A stretch of 33,513 nt of DNA from Rhodomicrobium udaipurense JA643 (GCF_000636015.1 NZ_JFZJ01000026.1:1-33513), one strand, 5' to 3'; positions 11,951 through 20,308 are shown, counted from the stretch's first letter. A program made the numbers and translations. The notes: generated by a model not told the origin, from the sequence alone.

Positions 11951-12423
11951 CAGCGGAGGGTGCGTTTTTTGTGGAAAGCGCCCCTGATCTGGAAGTGGAC
12001 TTCGCCGCCATGGAGCGGATTCTGGGCGCCGCGCTTGCCGGTTTCGCCTCGGATCTTCGCCTCGTCGACGCGCTGGATTTCGCCGCCTTCATCCGCATCG
12101 GCCAGATGGCGAACCTCAGGAGCCTCGTTCACTCTTCGGCCGAACCCTATTTCAAACCGGGAACGATCGAACTGTGTGAACTCGGACAAGCCTTGCTCTC
12201 GTGGGCGGAGCCACCGGAAATCCTCCTGCCCATGACCTTTCGCCACGCGGGGGTGCGCGTCTATTTTCGCCTGCGGCTCGCGGCTCGATCGGCTTCGGTC
12301 GAACTCGAATCCGTCGCCATCGAGGACGACGACAGCGGCCGCCTTGAAGCCAGGCTGACAAACGCCGTTGAATCCGCAACGCTTCAACCACTGCGAATCC
12401 AGAGAACTGATGTTGCTACCTAA
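11947..12423 (+). CDS. Unknown protein coupled to the preceding small gene
   Basis: This is a 158-residue protein starting MTAEGAFFVESAPDLEVDF. It is acidic in its first third, with an alternating pattern typical of mixed alpha/beta structure in the middle (VRVYFRLRLAARSASVELESVAIEDDD). There is no signal peptide, membrane helix or motif I can name. Its ATG lies inside the stop of the upstream gene (four-base overlap), so the two products are probably made together and may interact. The frame has normal high-GC codon use, which supports it as a real gene. Function unknown. Confidence 0.6.
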   Translation: MTAEGAFFVESAPDLEVDFAAMERILGAALAGFASDLRLVDALDFAAFIRIGQMANLRSLVHSSAEPYFKPGTIELCELGQALLSWAEPPEILLPMTFRHAGVRVYFRLRLAARSASVELESVAIEDDDSGRLEARLTNAVESATLQPLRIQRTDVAT

Positions 12424-12568
12424 GGTCGCATATTTGCAGGCGCATCTTATTCATCCATTGGCACCATTGACGCTACTGCTACCAATCATAATAATTGATC
12501 TGCAATCTGAGGGTTGTCCGCGGCCTCCCCCTGCAGGCGATCAGGGCGGAACAACCGACGATATCGCT

Positions 12569-12590
12569 AAACTTTTTATAAAGTTTTCTT
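12569..12590 (+). terminator. Weak AT hairpin, possible terminator
   Basis: AAACTTT (12569-12575) and AAAGTTT (12580-12586) form a 7-bp A/T-rich stem with a 4-base loop, ending in TTTCTT. It lies in the AT-rich gap between the unknown gene pair and the cyclase. The stem is weak, so a role as terminator is uncertain. Confidence 0.25.
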
Positions 12591-12688
12591 GAATGACCGT
12601 TAAAGTCTTGACGGAGGCCGTCTCACTCGTTGAGAAAAGCGGCATAATCAAAAAAGCGGAATAAAAGCTTCGCCCTGGTAGTCAAAAA

Positions 12689-13408
12689 ATGAATACGGTG
12701 AACAGGCGTGCTTGGCAGTTTGAACGGCGTATTGTCACGATCATGGCAACCGACGTGGCGGATTATTGCCGTCACATGGGAGCAGACGACGAACTTACAT
12801 TGTCGCGTTTTCTGACCTATCGTCAGATCACCGAGCATGTCATCCGCTCGAACCGGGGGCGCATGTTCGGCGTTGCAGGCGACTCGTGGATGGCTGAATT
12901 TCCGGTCCCCCTCGACGCGGTGCGTGCCGCGATAGAGACGCAGCGCGCCATTGAACGCCGCAATTTCCTTTTGCCCGAGGAAAACCGCATCCGCCTTCGG
13001 ATCGGTCTCCATATGGGCGATGTCATCGTTGATTCCTCCGGCCTCTTTGGCGACGAGGTGAACATCGCCGCGCGGTTGCAGCAAATCTGCGCGCCCGGTC
13101 ATCTCGTGCTCTCGGAAGCGGTGGTCCGCTGCGTGGAAGGACACATCGATGTCGCGTTCGATCCGCTTGGGCCGCGCCAGCTAAAGAATATTCTTGCTCC
13201 GGTCTCTGCATTCTCCGCAAATCTCGGCGCTACGGCTGCCGAGGCCGGAGACGTTGCGTGCGAGGCGCCCATGCGGCCGCTGAGCCACGACCGCAAGCCC
13301 GTGCTCGCAGTTCTCCCCTTCCAGATCCACCGGAACGGGCCAGCGGATGAATTCTGCGGCGAAGTCTTCGCCGATTCCCTCGTCAACGGTCTTTCGCGGT
13401 TGCTATAA
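12689..13408 (+). CDS. Truncated class III adenylate/guanylate cyclase-like protein
   Basis: This is a 239-residue protein. Residues about 10-170 form a class III nucleotidyl cyclase domain. The metal-binding aspartates are D22 (ATDVADYCRHM) and D65 (VAGDSWMAEF); N125 and R129 are in GDEVNIAARL. The lysine that normally selects the purine, four residues before D65, is glycine (G61), so activity or specificity may be altered. Residues 208-239 (KPVLAVLPFQIHRNGPADEFC) match the start of the TolB-like segment found in longer cyclase-TPR proteins, but a stop follows immediately. The protein thus looks like a naturally shortened version. No paired regulator is visible; the next gene is trmJ. Confidence 0.8.
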   Translation: MNTVNRRAWQFERRIVTIMATDVADYCRHMGADDELTLSRFLTYRQITEHVIRSNRGRMFGVAGDSWMAEFPVPLDAVRAAIETQRAIERRNFLLPEENRIRLRIGLHMGDVIVDSSGLFGDEVNIAARLQQICAPGHLVLSEAVVRCVEGHIDVAFDPLGPRQLKNILAPVSAFSANLGATAAEAGDVACEAPMRPLSHDRKPVLAVLPFQIHRNGPADEFCGEVFADSLVNGLSRLL

Positions 13409-13409
13409 A

Positions 13410-13435
13410 CCTGTTCGCGCAAGCCCGCGAACAGG
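13410..13435 (+). promoter_or_regulatory. Perfect 10-bp hairpin touching the trmJ ribosome binding site
   Basis: CCTGTTCGCG (13410-13419) and CGCGAACAGG (13426-13435) are perfect complements around a 6-base loop. The hairpin begins two bases after the cyclase stop, and its last bases (AGG) are the likely Shine-Dalgarno of trmJ, whose ATG is at 13445. There is no T tract, so it is not a standard terminator. It could limit trmJ translation or stabilise an mRNA end. Confidence 0.5.
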
Positions 13436-13444
13436 ACTCCTTCA

Positions 13445-14236
13445 ATGACATCGGCTCTATCGCCATCCGCTCCCGCCATCATCCTCGTCGAGCCGCAACT
13501 CGGCGAAAACATCGGCGCTGCCGCGCGCGCGATGGCAAATTTCGGACTGCGCGAGCTTCGCCTCGTAGCGCCGCGAGACGGCTGGCCGAACGAAGCGGCG
13601 CGCGCGTCGGCGGCGCTTGCTGTGGAAATCGTAGACGGCGCGCGGCTTTATCCCGATCTCGCCACCGCTGTGGCCGATCTGCACTACATCGTGGCCACAA
13701 CGGCACGCAGCCGCTTCCTCGCCAAGCCCGTGCTCGCCCCAGACACCGCCGTCACCGAAATCGCGGAGCGACAGGTTGCCGATCTGCGCTGCGGCGTTCT
13801 CTTCGGCAAGGAGCGGACGGGGCTTGAAAACTCGGACGTCGCCATCGCCGATGCGATCATGACGGCGCCGGTTGATCCGGCTTTCGCCTCGCTCAATCTC
13901 GCGCAGTCGGTGCTGCTTTTCGCCTATGAATGGCGCAAACTCGTGAACCCGCACTCGCTCGGGCGCACGCTGCCCGACGCGCCTCTGGGCGCGGGCCACC
14001 GCTTCAAGGCGAGCCGCCCGGCCGAGCGCGGCGAACTCATCGGCTTCTACGAGCACCTCGAAGGCGAACTCGACCATTGCGGCTTTCTCTTCCCGCCCGA
14101 GAAGCGCGAAACGATGGTCAACAACATCCGCACGATGTTCGCGAGAATGGCACCGACGGAGCAGGAGGTGCGAACGCTGCGCGGCATGGTCGCGATCCTT
14201 CGGCGCGGACCGTGGCAGGGTTCCAACAAGGCGTGA
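13445..14236 (+). CDS. trmJ: tRNA 2'-O-methyltransferase TrmJ-like (SPOUT)
   Basis: This is a 263-residue SPOUT-class RNA methyltransferase. The three knot motifs are visible: motif 1 at residues 21-29 (ENIGAAARA), motif 2 at 118-127 (VLFGKERTGL) and motif 3 at 142-156 (PVDPAFASLNLAQSV). TrmJ transfers a methyl group from AdoMet to the ribose 2'-OH of nucleotide 32 in tRNAs. The C-terminal region, with FYEHLEGELDHCGFLFPPEK and VRTLRGMVAILRR, matches the TrmJ extension rather than other SpoU enzymes. It stands between a cyclase fragment and an unknown exported protein. Confidence 0.9.
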   Translation: MTSALSPSAPAIILVEPQLGENIGAAARAMANFGLRELRLVAPRDGWPNEAARASAALAVEIVDGARLYPDLATAVADLHYIVATTARSRFLAKPVLAPDTAVTEIAERQVADLRCGVLFGKERTGLENSDVAIADAIMTAPVDPAFASLNLAQSVLLFAYEWRKLVNPHSLGRTLPDAPLGAGHRFKASRPAERGELIGFYEHLEGELDHCGFLFPPEKRETMVNNIRTMFARMAPTEQEVRTLRGMVAILRRGPWQGSNKA

Positions 14237-14358
14237 CCCGCCTGCACCGAGGCCATAGTGTTGCCGCGTTTTTCCCGTTGCCATGAGCCGGGGTTTGACG
14301 CGTCGAACGCCGATGGCGAGGCGCAGGTGTTCAGTCAATCAGGGGATTCGGGGCCGTC

Positions 14359-14916
14359 ATGATTTTGCGATCGATCATCTTAGCTGCGACGTTGTTTGCC
14401 ACACCGATTGCAGTCGCGCAGACGCAGACGGCAAAGGGTGAAATCAGCGACAAGACACTCAAGACGCTAAAGGCGCTCGCCTGGCAGTCGCTGCCCAACA
14501 AGATCCTCCAGCCGGACAAGTCGGTGACCGTGATCGACAAATCCGATCCGTCGAAGATCGTCATCCCCGACGCCGACGCGCGCGAAGTCATCCGCGCCGC
14601 CTATCTCAGCGCCCGCGCCCAGAAATGCGACCTTCAGGAACTCGTGATCGCGAACCGCGATGCGCTGCTTCTTCGCGAGAAGAAGACCGGCAAGTGGTCG
14701 TCGAGCCAGCTTCAGTACATTAACACGCTTCACCTGTTCACCGTGCAGCTTCTTGTCGGCAAGGTGCAAGTCGTCGATCAGGAAGAGGCCGCAAAGCGCG
14801 ATCCGAATACTATTCCGATGCCGCCCGCGAACACGGTCAATTGCAACGATAAAGAGAAGCAGGACATCTCGGCCGCCGTCGCGGAGAATGAAAAGCTCGT
14901 TCTCGGGAAGTCTTGA
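14359..14916 (+). CDS. Unknown exported protein with signal peptide
   Basis: This is a 185-residue protein with a clear N-terminal signal peptide (MILRSIILAATLFATPIAVA, probable cleavage after AVAQ). It is likely periplasmic. The mature part is lysine-rich with two cysteines, one in AQKCDLQELV and one in ANTVNCNDKEKQ, which could form a disulfide. Helix-forming segments such as DAREVIRAAYLSARAQKCDL are present. I do not recognise the family, though the layout resembles small alphaproteobacterial periplasmic proteins. The ATG follows a weak AGGGG. A terminator (14940) ends the unit before trpS. Confidence 0.75.
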   Translation: MILRSIILAATLFATPIAVAQTQTAKGEISDKTLKTLKALAWQSLPNKILQPDKSVTVIDKSDPSKIVIPDADAREVIRAAYLSARAQKCDLQELVIANRDALLLREKKTGKWSSSQLQYINTLHLFTVQLLVGKVQVVDQEEAAKRDPNTIPMPPANTVNCNDKEKQDISAAVAENEKLVLGKS

Positions 14917-14939
14917 TCCTAAATGCTCGAACGGCGTAA

Positions 14940-14966
14940 AGCCCGGCCGACCACAGGCCGGGTTCT
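14940..14966 (+). terminator. Intrinsic terminator before trpS
   Basis: CCCGGCC (14942-14948) pairs with GGCCGGG (14956-14962) across a 7-base loop; AG upstream and TT downstream extend it. A T-rich TTCTGTT follows. It separates the unknown exported protein from trpS. Confidence 0.6.
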
Positions 14967-15114
14967 GTTCGATAAACGTCAGGCTTGCGATTGACGGTAG
15001 AATGGATCGCTGCCGCTGCGGCGGCAGGGCGCTGTTTACGGGAGAAAGCCGGGCTTGCATTTTGCCTCCGGCGCGGCTCATAACAACGCCTCGATCATCA
15101 AGGCCAGCACGACA

Positions 15115-16152
15115 ATGAAAGAGCTCGTCTTTTCCGGCGTTCAACCGACCGGCAATCTGCATCTCGGCAACTATCTCGGCGCGATCAAGAACTTCGTCGC
15201 GTTGCAGGACCGGACCGACTGCATCTATTGCGTCGTGGATCTGCACGCGATCACGGTCGCGCAGAACCCCGCCGACCTGAAGCGCTCGACGCGCGAAGTG
15301 ACGGCGGCGTTCATCGCGGCGGGCGTCGATCCCAAGCGGCATATCATCTTCAATCAGTCGCAGGTGAGCGCGCATGCCGAACTCGCCTGGGTGCTGAATT
15401 GCGTGGCGCGTATCGGCTGGCTGAACCGCATGACGCAATTCAAGGACAAGGCCGGCAAGGATCGCGAAAACGCGAGCGTCGGGCTTTACGTCTATCCCGT
15501 GCTGATGGCGGCGGACATCCTCGCCTATCGCGCGACGCATGTGCCAGTCGGCGAGGACCAGAAACAGCATCTGGAGCTTTCCCGCGACATCGCGCAGAAG
15601 TTCAACAAGGACTTCGCGGAGACCATCGCGGCCGAAGGCTTCAACGACGGCTTCTTCCCGCAGCCCGAGCCGATCATTTCCGGCCCGGCGACGCGCGTCA
15701 TGTCTTTGCGCGACGGAACGAAGAAGATGTCGAAGTCGGACCCGTCCGACCTGTCGCGCATCAACGTCGCCGACGACGCCGACACCATCGCGAAAAAGAT
15801 CCGCAAGGCGAAGACCGATCCGGAGCCGCTGCCGACCGATCCGAAAGGCTTCGAGGGACGCCCCGAGGCTGAGAACCTCGTCGGCATCTATTCGGCCCTG
15901 TCGGGTGAGAGCGTGGAGAAGATCCTTGCCGAGTACGGCGGCTCGCAGTTCTCGGCGTTCAAGAACGCGCTCGCCGACCTCGCTGTCGCCAAGCTCGGCC
16001 CCATCGGCGACGAGATGAAGCGCATTTCGACCGACGCCGCCTATATCGACGCGGTGCTGGCGGATGGCGCGGATCGGGCTGACGTGATCGCCTCCGAAAC
16101 GCTGCGCCATGTGCGAAACATCGTCGGCTTCGTAACGAAGGCGCAGCGCTAG
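15115..16152 (+). CDS. trpS: Tryptophanyl-tRNA synthetase
   Basis: This is a 345-residue class I aminoacyl-tRNA synthetase that charges tRNA-Trp. The HIGH-type motif is HLGN (residues 16-19) and KMSKS is at 204-208. TrpS signatures such as [12 protein letters not shown] and [22 protein letters not shown] are present. A TTG at 15055 with a ribosome binding site (GGAGAAAG) could extend the protein by 20 residues. The family N-terminus aligns with ATG at 15115 ([20 protein letters not shown]), so I prefer the latter. It heads the long rightward housekeeping block. Confidence 0.96.
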   Translation: MKELVFSGVQPTGNLHLGNYLGAIKNFVALQDRTDCIYCVVDLHAITVAQNPADLKRSTREVTAAFIAAGVDPKRHIIFNQSQVSAHAELAWVLNCVARIGWLNRMTQFKDKAGKDRENASVGLYVYPVLMAADILAYRATHVPVGEDQKQHLELSRDIAQKFNKDFAETIAAEGFNDGFFPQPEPIISGPATRVMSLRDGTKKMSKSDPSDLSRINVADDADTIAKKIRKAKTDPEPLPTDPKGFEGRPEAENLVGIYSALSGESVEKILAEYGGSQFSAFKNALADLAVAKLGPIGDEMKRISTDAAYIDAVLADGADRADVIASETLRHVRNIVGFVTKAQR

Positions 16153-16339
16153 AAGCAGCGCGCCATCGCCTGCTCGATCGGCAAGCCTCCACCGATGCCG
16201 TGGCCATCGGCTCGGCAAATCTTGTTTGCCAAAGGGCAGATCGTGATAAGCTTTGCTCCGAGCGTGGCGCGAAGGCCCGGAAACGAGCACCGATTTCCGC
16301 AAGCCCCGATTTGCCGGCTGTCCAGCAGGGGACGCAAAA

Positions 16340-16846
16340 ATGGCGAACCGTGAGCCTCGCGATCTTTTCACCGCCGGTCACATGCGGAAATTCCTCGTCA
16401 TCGTGGACGAGTCGCCAGAGGGCGAAACCGCACTCTATTACGCTGCGCGCCGCGTGCATCGCACGGGGGGCGGGCTCTCGCTTCTTTTCGTGATCGAGCC
16501 GATGGAAATGACGCATTGGCTCGGCGTCGAGGAAACGTTTCGCGAGGAGCAATATCACAAGGCGCGCGCCGTGTTCCGACTCCGCGCGCGCAAGCTGAAG
16601 ACGTGGGGCTTCGAGGAAATCGTGCCTGAGGAGATCATCCGCGAAGGGCACCTCGCCGAAGAGATCGTGAAACTGATCGAGGAGGATCGGGAAGTCGGGA
16701 TCCTCGTTCTCGGCGCCTCCACCGATCCCAAAGGGCCTGGGCCGCTCGTGTCGTCGCTCGCCGGCGCGAAGGCAGGCACTTTCCCGATTCCCATCACTAT
16801 CGTGCCCGGCAATCTCACCCTCGAAGAAGTGAACGGTCTCGCCTGA
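16340..16846 (+). CDS. Universal stress protein (UspA family)
   Basis: This is a 168-residue single-domain Usp. It begins with KFLVIVDESPEGETALYYAARRV and ends with the nucleotide-site region VGILVLGASTDPKGPGPLVSSLAG...FPIPITIVPG, whose spacing fits the ATP-binding type. ATG at 16340 follows GGGG at 16327-16331. An internal ATG at 16382 (MRKFLVIVDE) would also give a complete domain. Usp proteins are soluble stress-linked factors of mostly unknown mechanism. It lies between trpS and nfuA. Confidence 0.88.
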   Translation: MANREPRDLFTAGHMRKFLVIVDESPEGETALYYAARRVHRTGGGLSLLFVIEPMEMTHWLGVEETFREEQYHKARAVFRLRARKLKTWGFEEIVPEEIIREGHLAEEIVKLIEEDREVGILVLGASTDPKGPGPLVSSLAGAKAGTFPIPITIVPGNLTLEEVNGLA

Positions 16847-16860
16847 GGCAGAGGCAGTTT

Positions 16861-16882
16861 CCGACTGCGCCGGTCGGCTTTT
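16861..16882 (+). terminator. Weak hairpin after the universal stress gene
   Basis: CCGAC (16861-16865) and GTCGG (16873-16877) form a short stem followed by CTTTTC. The stem is only 5 bp, so termination before nfuA may be partial at most. Confidence 0.3.
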
Positions 16883-16966
16883 CACTTGAAAGGCGGCGGC
16901 AACCCTGCCTTATTAATCGGCGGTTGGGTGATGGCGCCGGGGGAAAGGGCGCAAAAGAGGAAAAAC

Positions 16967-17521
16967 ATGTTCATTCAGACAGAGATGACGCCGAATCCGG
17001 CGACGCTCAAATTTCTGCCGGGCCGCACGGTGCTCGAAGAGGGCACGCGCGAGTTTCTCACGAGCGACGACGCGGAGGGCATATCGCCGCTGGCGGCGCG
17101 TCTGTTCGAGGTCGATGGCGTCACGGCCGTGTTCCTCGGTTCGGACTTCGTGTCCGTGACAAAGGATCGCGGCGACTGGGAGAGCCTCAAGCCTCCGGTC
17201 CTTGGCGTCATCATGGAACACTTCCTGTCGGGGCAGCCGGTCCTTTCGGACGAAAGGCTCGTCGCGGAAGACGAGGATTTCGACGATGCCGACAAGGAAG
17301 TCGTTACGACAATCAAGGAGTTGATCGAGACGCGCGTGCGCCCGGCCGTGGCGAACGATGGCGGCGACATCACCTTCAAGGGGTTCCGCGACGGCGTCGT
17401 CTACCTCAAGATGCAGGGCGCATGCTCCGGCTGTCCGTCCGCGACCGCAACGCTTCGCCATGGTATCGAAAACCTGTTGAAACACTTCGTTCCCGAGGTT
17501 CAGGAGGTCCAGCCCGTCTAG
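16967..17521 (+). CDS. nfuA: Fe-S cluster carrier NfuA-like protein
   Basis: This is a 184-residue two-domain Nfu protein. The N-terminal Nfu_N domain spans about residues 1-90 (MFIQTEMTPNPATLKFLPGR). The C-terminal NifU-type domain spans about 110-184, with the cluster-binding CSGC (C153, C156) and the conserved RPAVANDGGDI. Nfu proteins accept Fe-S clusters and pass them to client enzymes such as aconitase and radical-SAM enzymes; AcnA and MiaB are both encoded in this window. ATG at 16967 is preceded by AGAGG at 16956-16960; the longer open frame upstream lacks family similarity. Confidence 0.94.
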   Translation: MFIQTEMTPNPATLKFLPGRTVLEEGTREFLTSDDAEGISPLAARLFEVDGVTAVFLGSDFVSVTKDRGDWESLKPPVLGVIMEHFLSGQPVLSDERLVAEDEDFDDADKEVVTTIKELIETRVRPAVANDGGDITFKGFRDGVVYLKMQGACSGCPSATATLRHGIENLLKHFVPEVQEVQPV

Positions 17522-17547
17522 TGCTCCGAGTCGCGATCCTCTATATG

Positions 17548-17575
17548 TTGTGCTGCCCTTGGTCGGGGCACACAA
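17548..17575 (+). other. Hairpin just upstream of the nitroreductase gene
   Basis: TTGTG plus TGCCC (17548-17558, one bulged C) can pair with GGGCA plus CACAA (17566-17575). The hairpin ends two bases before the AAGAGGT ribosome binding site of the next gene. It has no T tract. It could modulate expression of the nitroreductase or mark an mRNA processing site. Confidence 0.35.
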
Positions 17576-17588
17576 TAAGAGGTAATGC

Positions 17589-18182
17589 ATGGGGCGCCCC
17601 ATCTTCGCGGAATGCCTTGACCAGATTTTTCTGAAGGCCCGCACACACACAAAATGGCAGGACAGACCCGTCGCGGACGACCTTCTGCGACGGATCGTCG
17701 ATCTCACGGTCCTCGGGCCGACGAGCGCCAATCAATCGCCCGCGCGCTTCGTGTTCGTGAAATCGCCCGAAGCCAAGCTCCGCCTCATCCCGCTTCTGTC
17801 GGAAGGTAACCGCGCGAAGACGCTCGCCGCGCCCGTCTGCGCGATCATCGGTTACGACATGAAATTCTACGACCATCTCCCGCGACTTTTTCCGCACGAG
17901 AACGCGAAAGCGTGGTTCGAAGGCAAGGGCGCCTCGGTGCTGGAGACGACCGCGCTTCGCAACGGAACGCTTCAGGGCGCCTACTTCATCATCGCCGCAC
18001 GCGCGCTCGGCCTCGACACCGGCCCAATGTCGGGGTTCGATCAGGCTGGCGTGGACCTCGAATTTTTCGCCGGAACGCCCGTCAAATCGAACTTCATATG
18101 CAATTTGGGCTATGGCGACCCGGCCGCGCTACGCCCGCGTTTACCTCGCTTCGTCTTCGATGAGATTTCAGCAATCGTATAA
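17589..18182 (+). CDS. RutE/HadB-like nitroreductase (malonic semialdehyde reductase family)
   Basis: This is a 197-residue flavin reductase of the nitroreductase fold, almost exactly the length of RutE. Family features include the start region LFLKARTHTKWQDRPV, LGPTSANQSPARFVFVKS (FMN phosphate contact region) and the mid-region LRNGTLQGAYFIIAARALGLDTGPMSGFD. The RutE group reduces 3-hydroxypropionate-pathway semialdehydes or related toxic compounds using FMN and NAD(P)H. No other rut genes are nearby, so pyrimidine degradation is not supported and the natural substrate is open. ATG at 17589 follows AAGAGGT. Confidence 0.88.
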   Translation: MGRPIFAECLDQIFLKARTHTKWQDRPVADDLLRRIVDLTVLGPTSANQSPARFVFVKSPEAKLRLIPLLSEGNRAKTLAAPVCAIIGYDMKFYDHLPRLFPHENAKAWFEGKGASVLETTALRNGTLQGAYFIIAARALGLDTGPMSGFDQAGVDLEFFAGTPVKSNFICNLGYGDPAALRPRLPRFVFDEISAIV

Positions 18183-18253
18183 TCGTATTCTATCCTTCCA
18201 TCGATAAGCTCCCTTATCGTTCCCGCCAGTAACAAGAGTTGTGTCCATCAGTC

Positions 18254-18937
18254 GTGAGAGTTCTAGCAATCGAAACAAGCATGGGCCGCACCTCGGTCGC
18301 CGTGACATCCGCGCGGCAAGGTGAGGCTGCGCGCGTCAAAAGGCTTGAGAGCGTGCGCGGTCAAGCCGAGCAGCTCATTCCGCTCATCGGGTCGCTCATG
18401 GCCGAAGCAGGTCTGGCCTTCGCGGGCCTCGACCGCATCGCGGTGTCGGTCGGACCCGGCGGCTTCTCCGGCATCCGAACGGGCGTCGCGGCGGCGCGCG
18501 CTTTTGGGCTTGCCGCAAAGCTTCCCGTTGTGGGCGCGACGAGCTTTACGATCATGGCCGAGGCGTTCGAGCAAGGCAGCTATGCGAAGGGTGCCTACGG
18601 CCTTGCCGCGCCTGCGGGCGTGAGCGCGGTCTTTTGCCAAATTCTGAAGCCGGGCCGCGAAGCCGTGACCGAAATCGTGGCCCTGCCGCAAGCCGACTGC
18701 GCGGCCTTCTTCAACGGGAAAGCCGATGTCCTTTCCGGCCCCGCCGCCACCGCGCTGATAAACGGCGGTTTCGTTGCCCTTCCCATCGCCGCGCCGGATC
18801 TTTTCCCGGATGCGCTCACTCTCGCCGAGCTTGCGCCGGCGCTTGACCCCGCGCGCGACCTTCCCACACCGTTCTACGTCCGTCCGCCCGACGCCAAGCC
18901 CCAGACGCGCAATATCATCGCCCGCAAAGATGAGTGA
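18254..18937 (+). CDS. tsaB: tRNA t6A synthesis factor TsaB
   Basis: This is a protein of about 227 residues in the ASKHA/TsaB family, partner of TsaD, TsaE and TsaC in making N6-threonylcarbamoyl-adenosine at position 37 of ANN-decoding tRNAs. The N-terminal VLAIETSMGRTSVAV and the signature SVGPGGFSGIRTGVAAARAFGLA (around residues 72-94) are typical. The start is uncertain: GTG at 18254 gives MRVLAIETS, which fits the family, while an in-frame TTG at 18239 lies directly on the AAGAG sequence. Its stop overlaps rimI by eight bases, indicating coupling. Confidence 0.9.
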   Translation: MRVLAIETSMGRTSVAVTSARQGEAARVKRLESVRGQAEQLIPLIGSLMAEAGLAFAGLDRIAVSVGPGGFSGIRTGVAAARAFGLAAKLPVVGATSFTIMAEAFEQGSYAKGAYGLAAPAGVSAVFCQILKPGREAVTEIVALPQADCAAFFNGKADVLSGPAATALINGGFVALPIAAPDLFPDALTLAELAPALDPARDLPTPFYVRPPDAKPQTRNIIARKDE

Positions 18938-19427
18938 GCGATCTGATTTCCTGATCGGCCGCGCGTCGCCCGAGGACGCAGCCGCGATCGCGGCACTCCA
19001 CGCGAAAGCCCTGCCGCCCGGATGGCCCGAATCCGACTTCGCCGCATCCGCCGTCGAAGCGAATCGCGCCCTTCTGAAAGCCACGGATCGCGGCCGCGTT
19101 TGCGGCTTCGCGCTGTTCCAGTTCGCCGCCGACGAGGCCGAAGTCCTCGCCATCGCAGTCGCGCTGGACGCGCAAGGTCGCGGCCATGCAACGCGGCTGA
19201 TGCAAGCCGCTTTTGAGCTGTGCCGCGAGCGATTCATCGCTTGCATTTATCTGGAAGTGGCGGAAACTAATGGCAAAGCGCGCGGCCTTTACGAAAAACT
19301 CGGTTTCCGCGTCGTCGCGCGGCGTGACAACTATTATCGGCACGAAAGCTCTGCGTCGGAAACAGCCCTCGTGATGAGGCTGGATACAGTGCGTTCGGCC
19401 GTTGACCCGGAGATAAGCAGCCCGTAA
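18930..19427 (+). CDS. rimI: Ribosomal-protein-alanine N-acetyltransferase (RimI-like GNAT)
   Basis: This is a 165-residue GNAT acetyltransferase. The acetyl-CoA loop is AVALDAQGRGHATRLMQ (motif Q/R-x-x-G-x-G/A) and the C-terminal strand LYEKLGFRVVARRDNYY is characteristic of RimI. RimI acetylates the N-terminus of ribosomal protein S18 in E. coli; in many bacteria it sits beside tsaB, as here. ATG at 18930 overlaps the tsaB stop by eight bases, and its stop overlaps the next gene by one base (TAATG). Substrate identity is inferred from family and position. Confidence 0.88.
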   Translation: MSERSDFLIGRASPEDAAAIAALHAKALPPGWPESDFAASAVEANRALLKATDRGRVCGFALFQFAADEAEVLAIAVALDAQGRGHATRLMQAAFELCRERFIACIYLEVAETNGKARGLYEKLGFRVVARRDNYYRHESSASETALVMRLDTVRSAVDPEISSP

Positions 19428-20308
19428 TGAAGCGATCGTTGAACGCGCTCGGAAGTGAAGGCGGCATGGATACTCTCGTTTTTCACGGCTTTATGATGCG
19501 ACTGCTCGGTTCGATCAGGGCGACGGTTCTGCTTGCCGCGTTCATCGCGGTGACGCTGCCGCTCATGCTCTTGCAATGGTTGTTCCTGAAGCTTGGGCTC
19601 AAGCAGGCGAAGACGCTGCCGAACAGCTATCACAAGCTTGTCTGCCGCATCCTCGGCATCCGCGTGCATGTCGAGGGCAAGCTCGCCAGCGATCGCCCGG
19701 TGCTGCTCGTCTCGAACCATATTTCGTGGCTCGATATTCCCGCTCTGTCGACCGTCGCGCCGCTGAGTTTCGTCGCCAAGGCCGAAGTGGGTGTGTGGCC
19801 TTTCGTCAGCCTGCTCGCTAAGCTTCAGCGCACGGTGTTCGTGGACCGCACGCGGCGCACGCTCGTGAAGGACAAGGCGGGCGAGATCGCCGAACGCCTC
19901 GCCACCGGCGACACCATCGTGCTCTTCGCGGAAGGCACCAGCAGCGACGGCAACCGCATCCTGCCGTTCCGAAGCTCGCTTTTCTCCGCCGCCTCGCTCG
20001 CGCCGAATGCCGCCAACGACAACGGCCCGGAACCCGTGGTGCAGACTGTTTCCATCGCCTACACACACCTTCACGGCCTGCCGATCCTTCGCCATGAGCG
20101 CCCTTTCATCGCGTGGTACGGCGACATGGACATGATGAGCCACGCGTGGAACGTGCTGAAAAGCGGCCCCATCGACGTGACCGTTCGCATCGGCGAACCG
20201 GTGCGGCTTGCATCGTTGCGCGACCGGAAGGCTCTCGCCGCGTTCTCCGAAGCGGAGGTTCGCCAGTCCTATGTCGAACAGGTGACGGCGCGTCCGCGCG
20301 CGGCTTGA
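19427..20308 (+). CDS. plsC: 1-acyl-glycerol-3-phosphate acyltransferase-like protein (PlsC family)
   Basis: This 293-residue membrane-associated acyltransferase has an N-terminal membrane segment (about residues 28-55, LLGSIRATVLLAAFIAVTL). The catalytic motif NHISWLD has H98 and D103, and FAEGTSSDG is at 168-176. Enzymes of this family acylate lysophosphatidic acid to phosphatidic acid; the related OlsA makes ornithine lipids, and the sequence alone does not separate the two. The ATG uses the last base of the rimI stop. It lies between rimI and miaB, where alphaproteobacteria often keep such a gene. Confidence 0.87.
   Translation: MKRSLNALGSEGGMDTLVFHGFMMRLLGSIRATVLLAAFIAVTLPLMLLQWLFLKLGLKQAKTLPNSYHKLVCRILGIRVHVEGKLASDRPVLLVSNHISWLDIPALSTVAPLSFVAKAEVGVWPFVSLLAKLQRTVFVDRTRRTLVKDKAGEIAERLATGDTIVLFAEGTSSDGNRILPFRSSLFSAASLAPNAANDNGPEPVVQTVSIAYTHLHGLPILRHERPFIAWYGDMDMMSHAWNVLKSGPIDVTVRIGEPVRLASLRDRKALAAFSEAEVRQSYVEQVTARPRAA

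Noticed and set aside
12608..12647. TTGACG (12608) with CATAAT (12642) as a promoter for the cyclase
   Set aside because: The spacing of about 28 bases is too long for a sigma-70 type promoter.
16214..16230. GGCAAA/TTTGCC inverted repeat after trpS as terminator
   Set aside because: The stem is only 6 bp and is followed by AAAGGG, without a T tract.
14467..16371. 634-codon leftward ORF opposite the exported protein and trpS
   Set aside because: It overlaps the clear trpS gene on the other strand; the translation has no recognisable domain.
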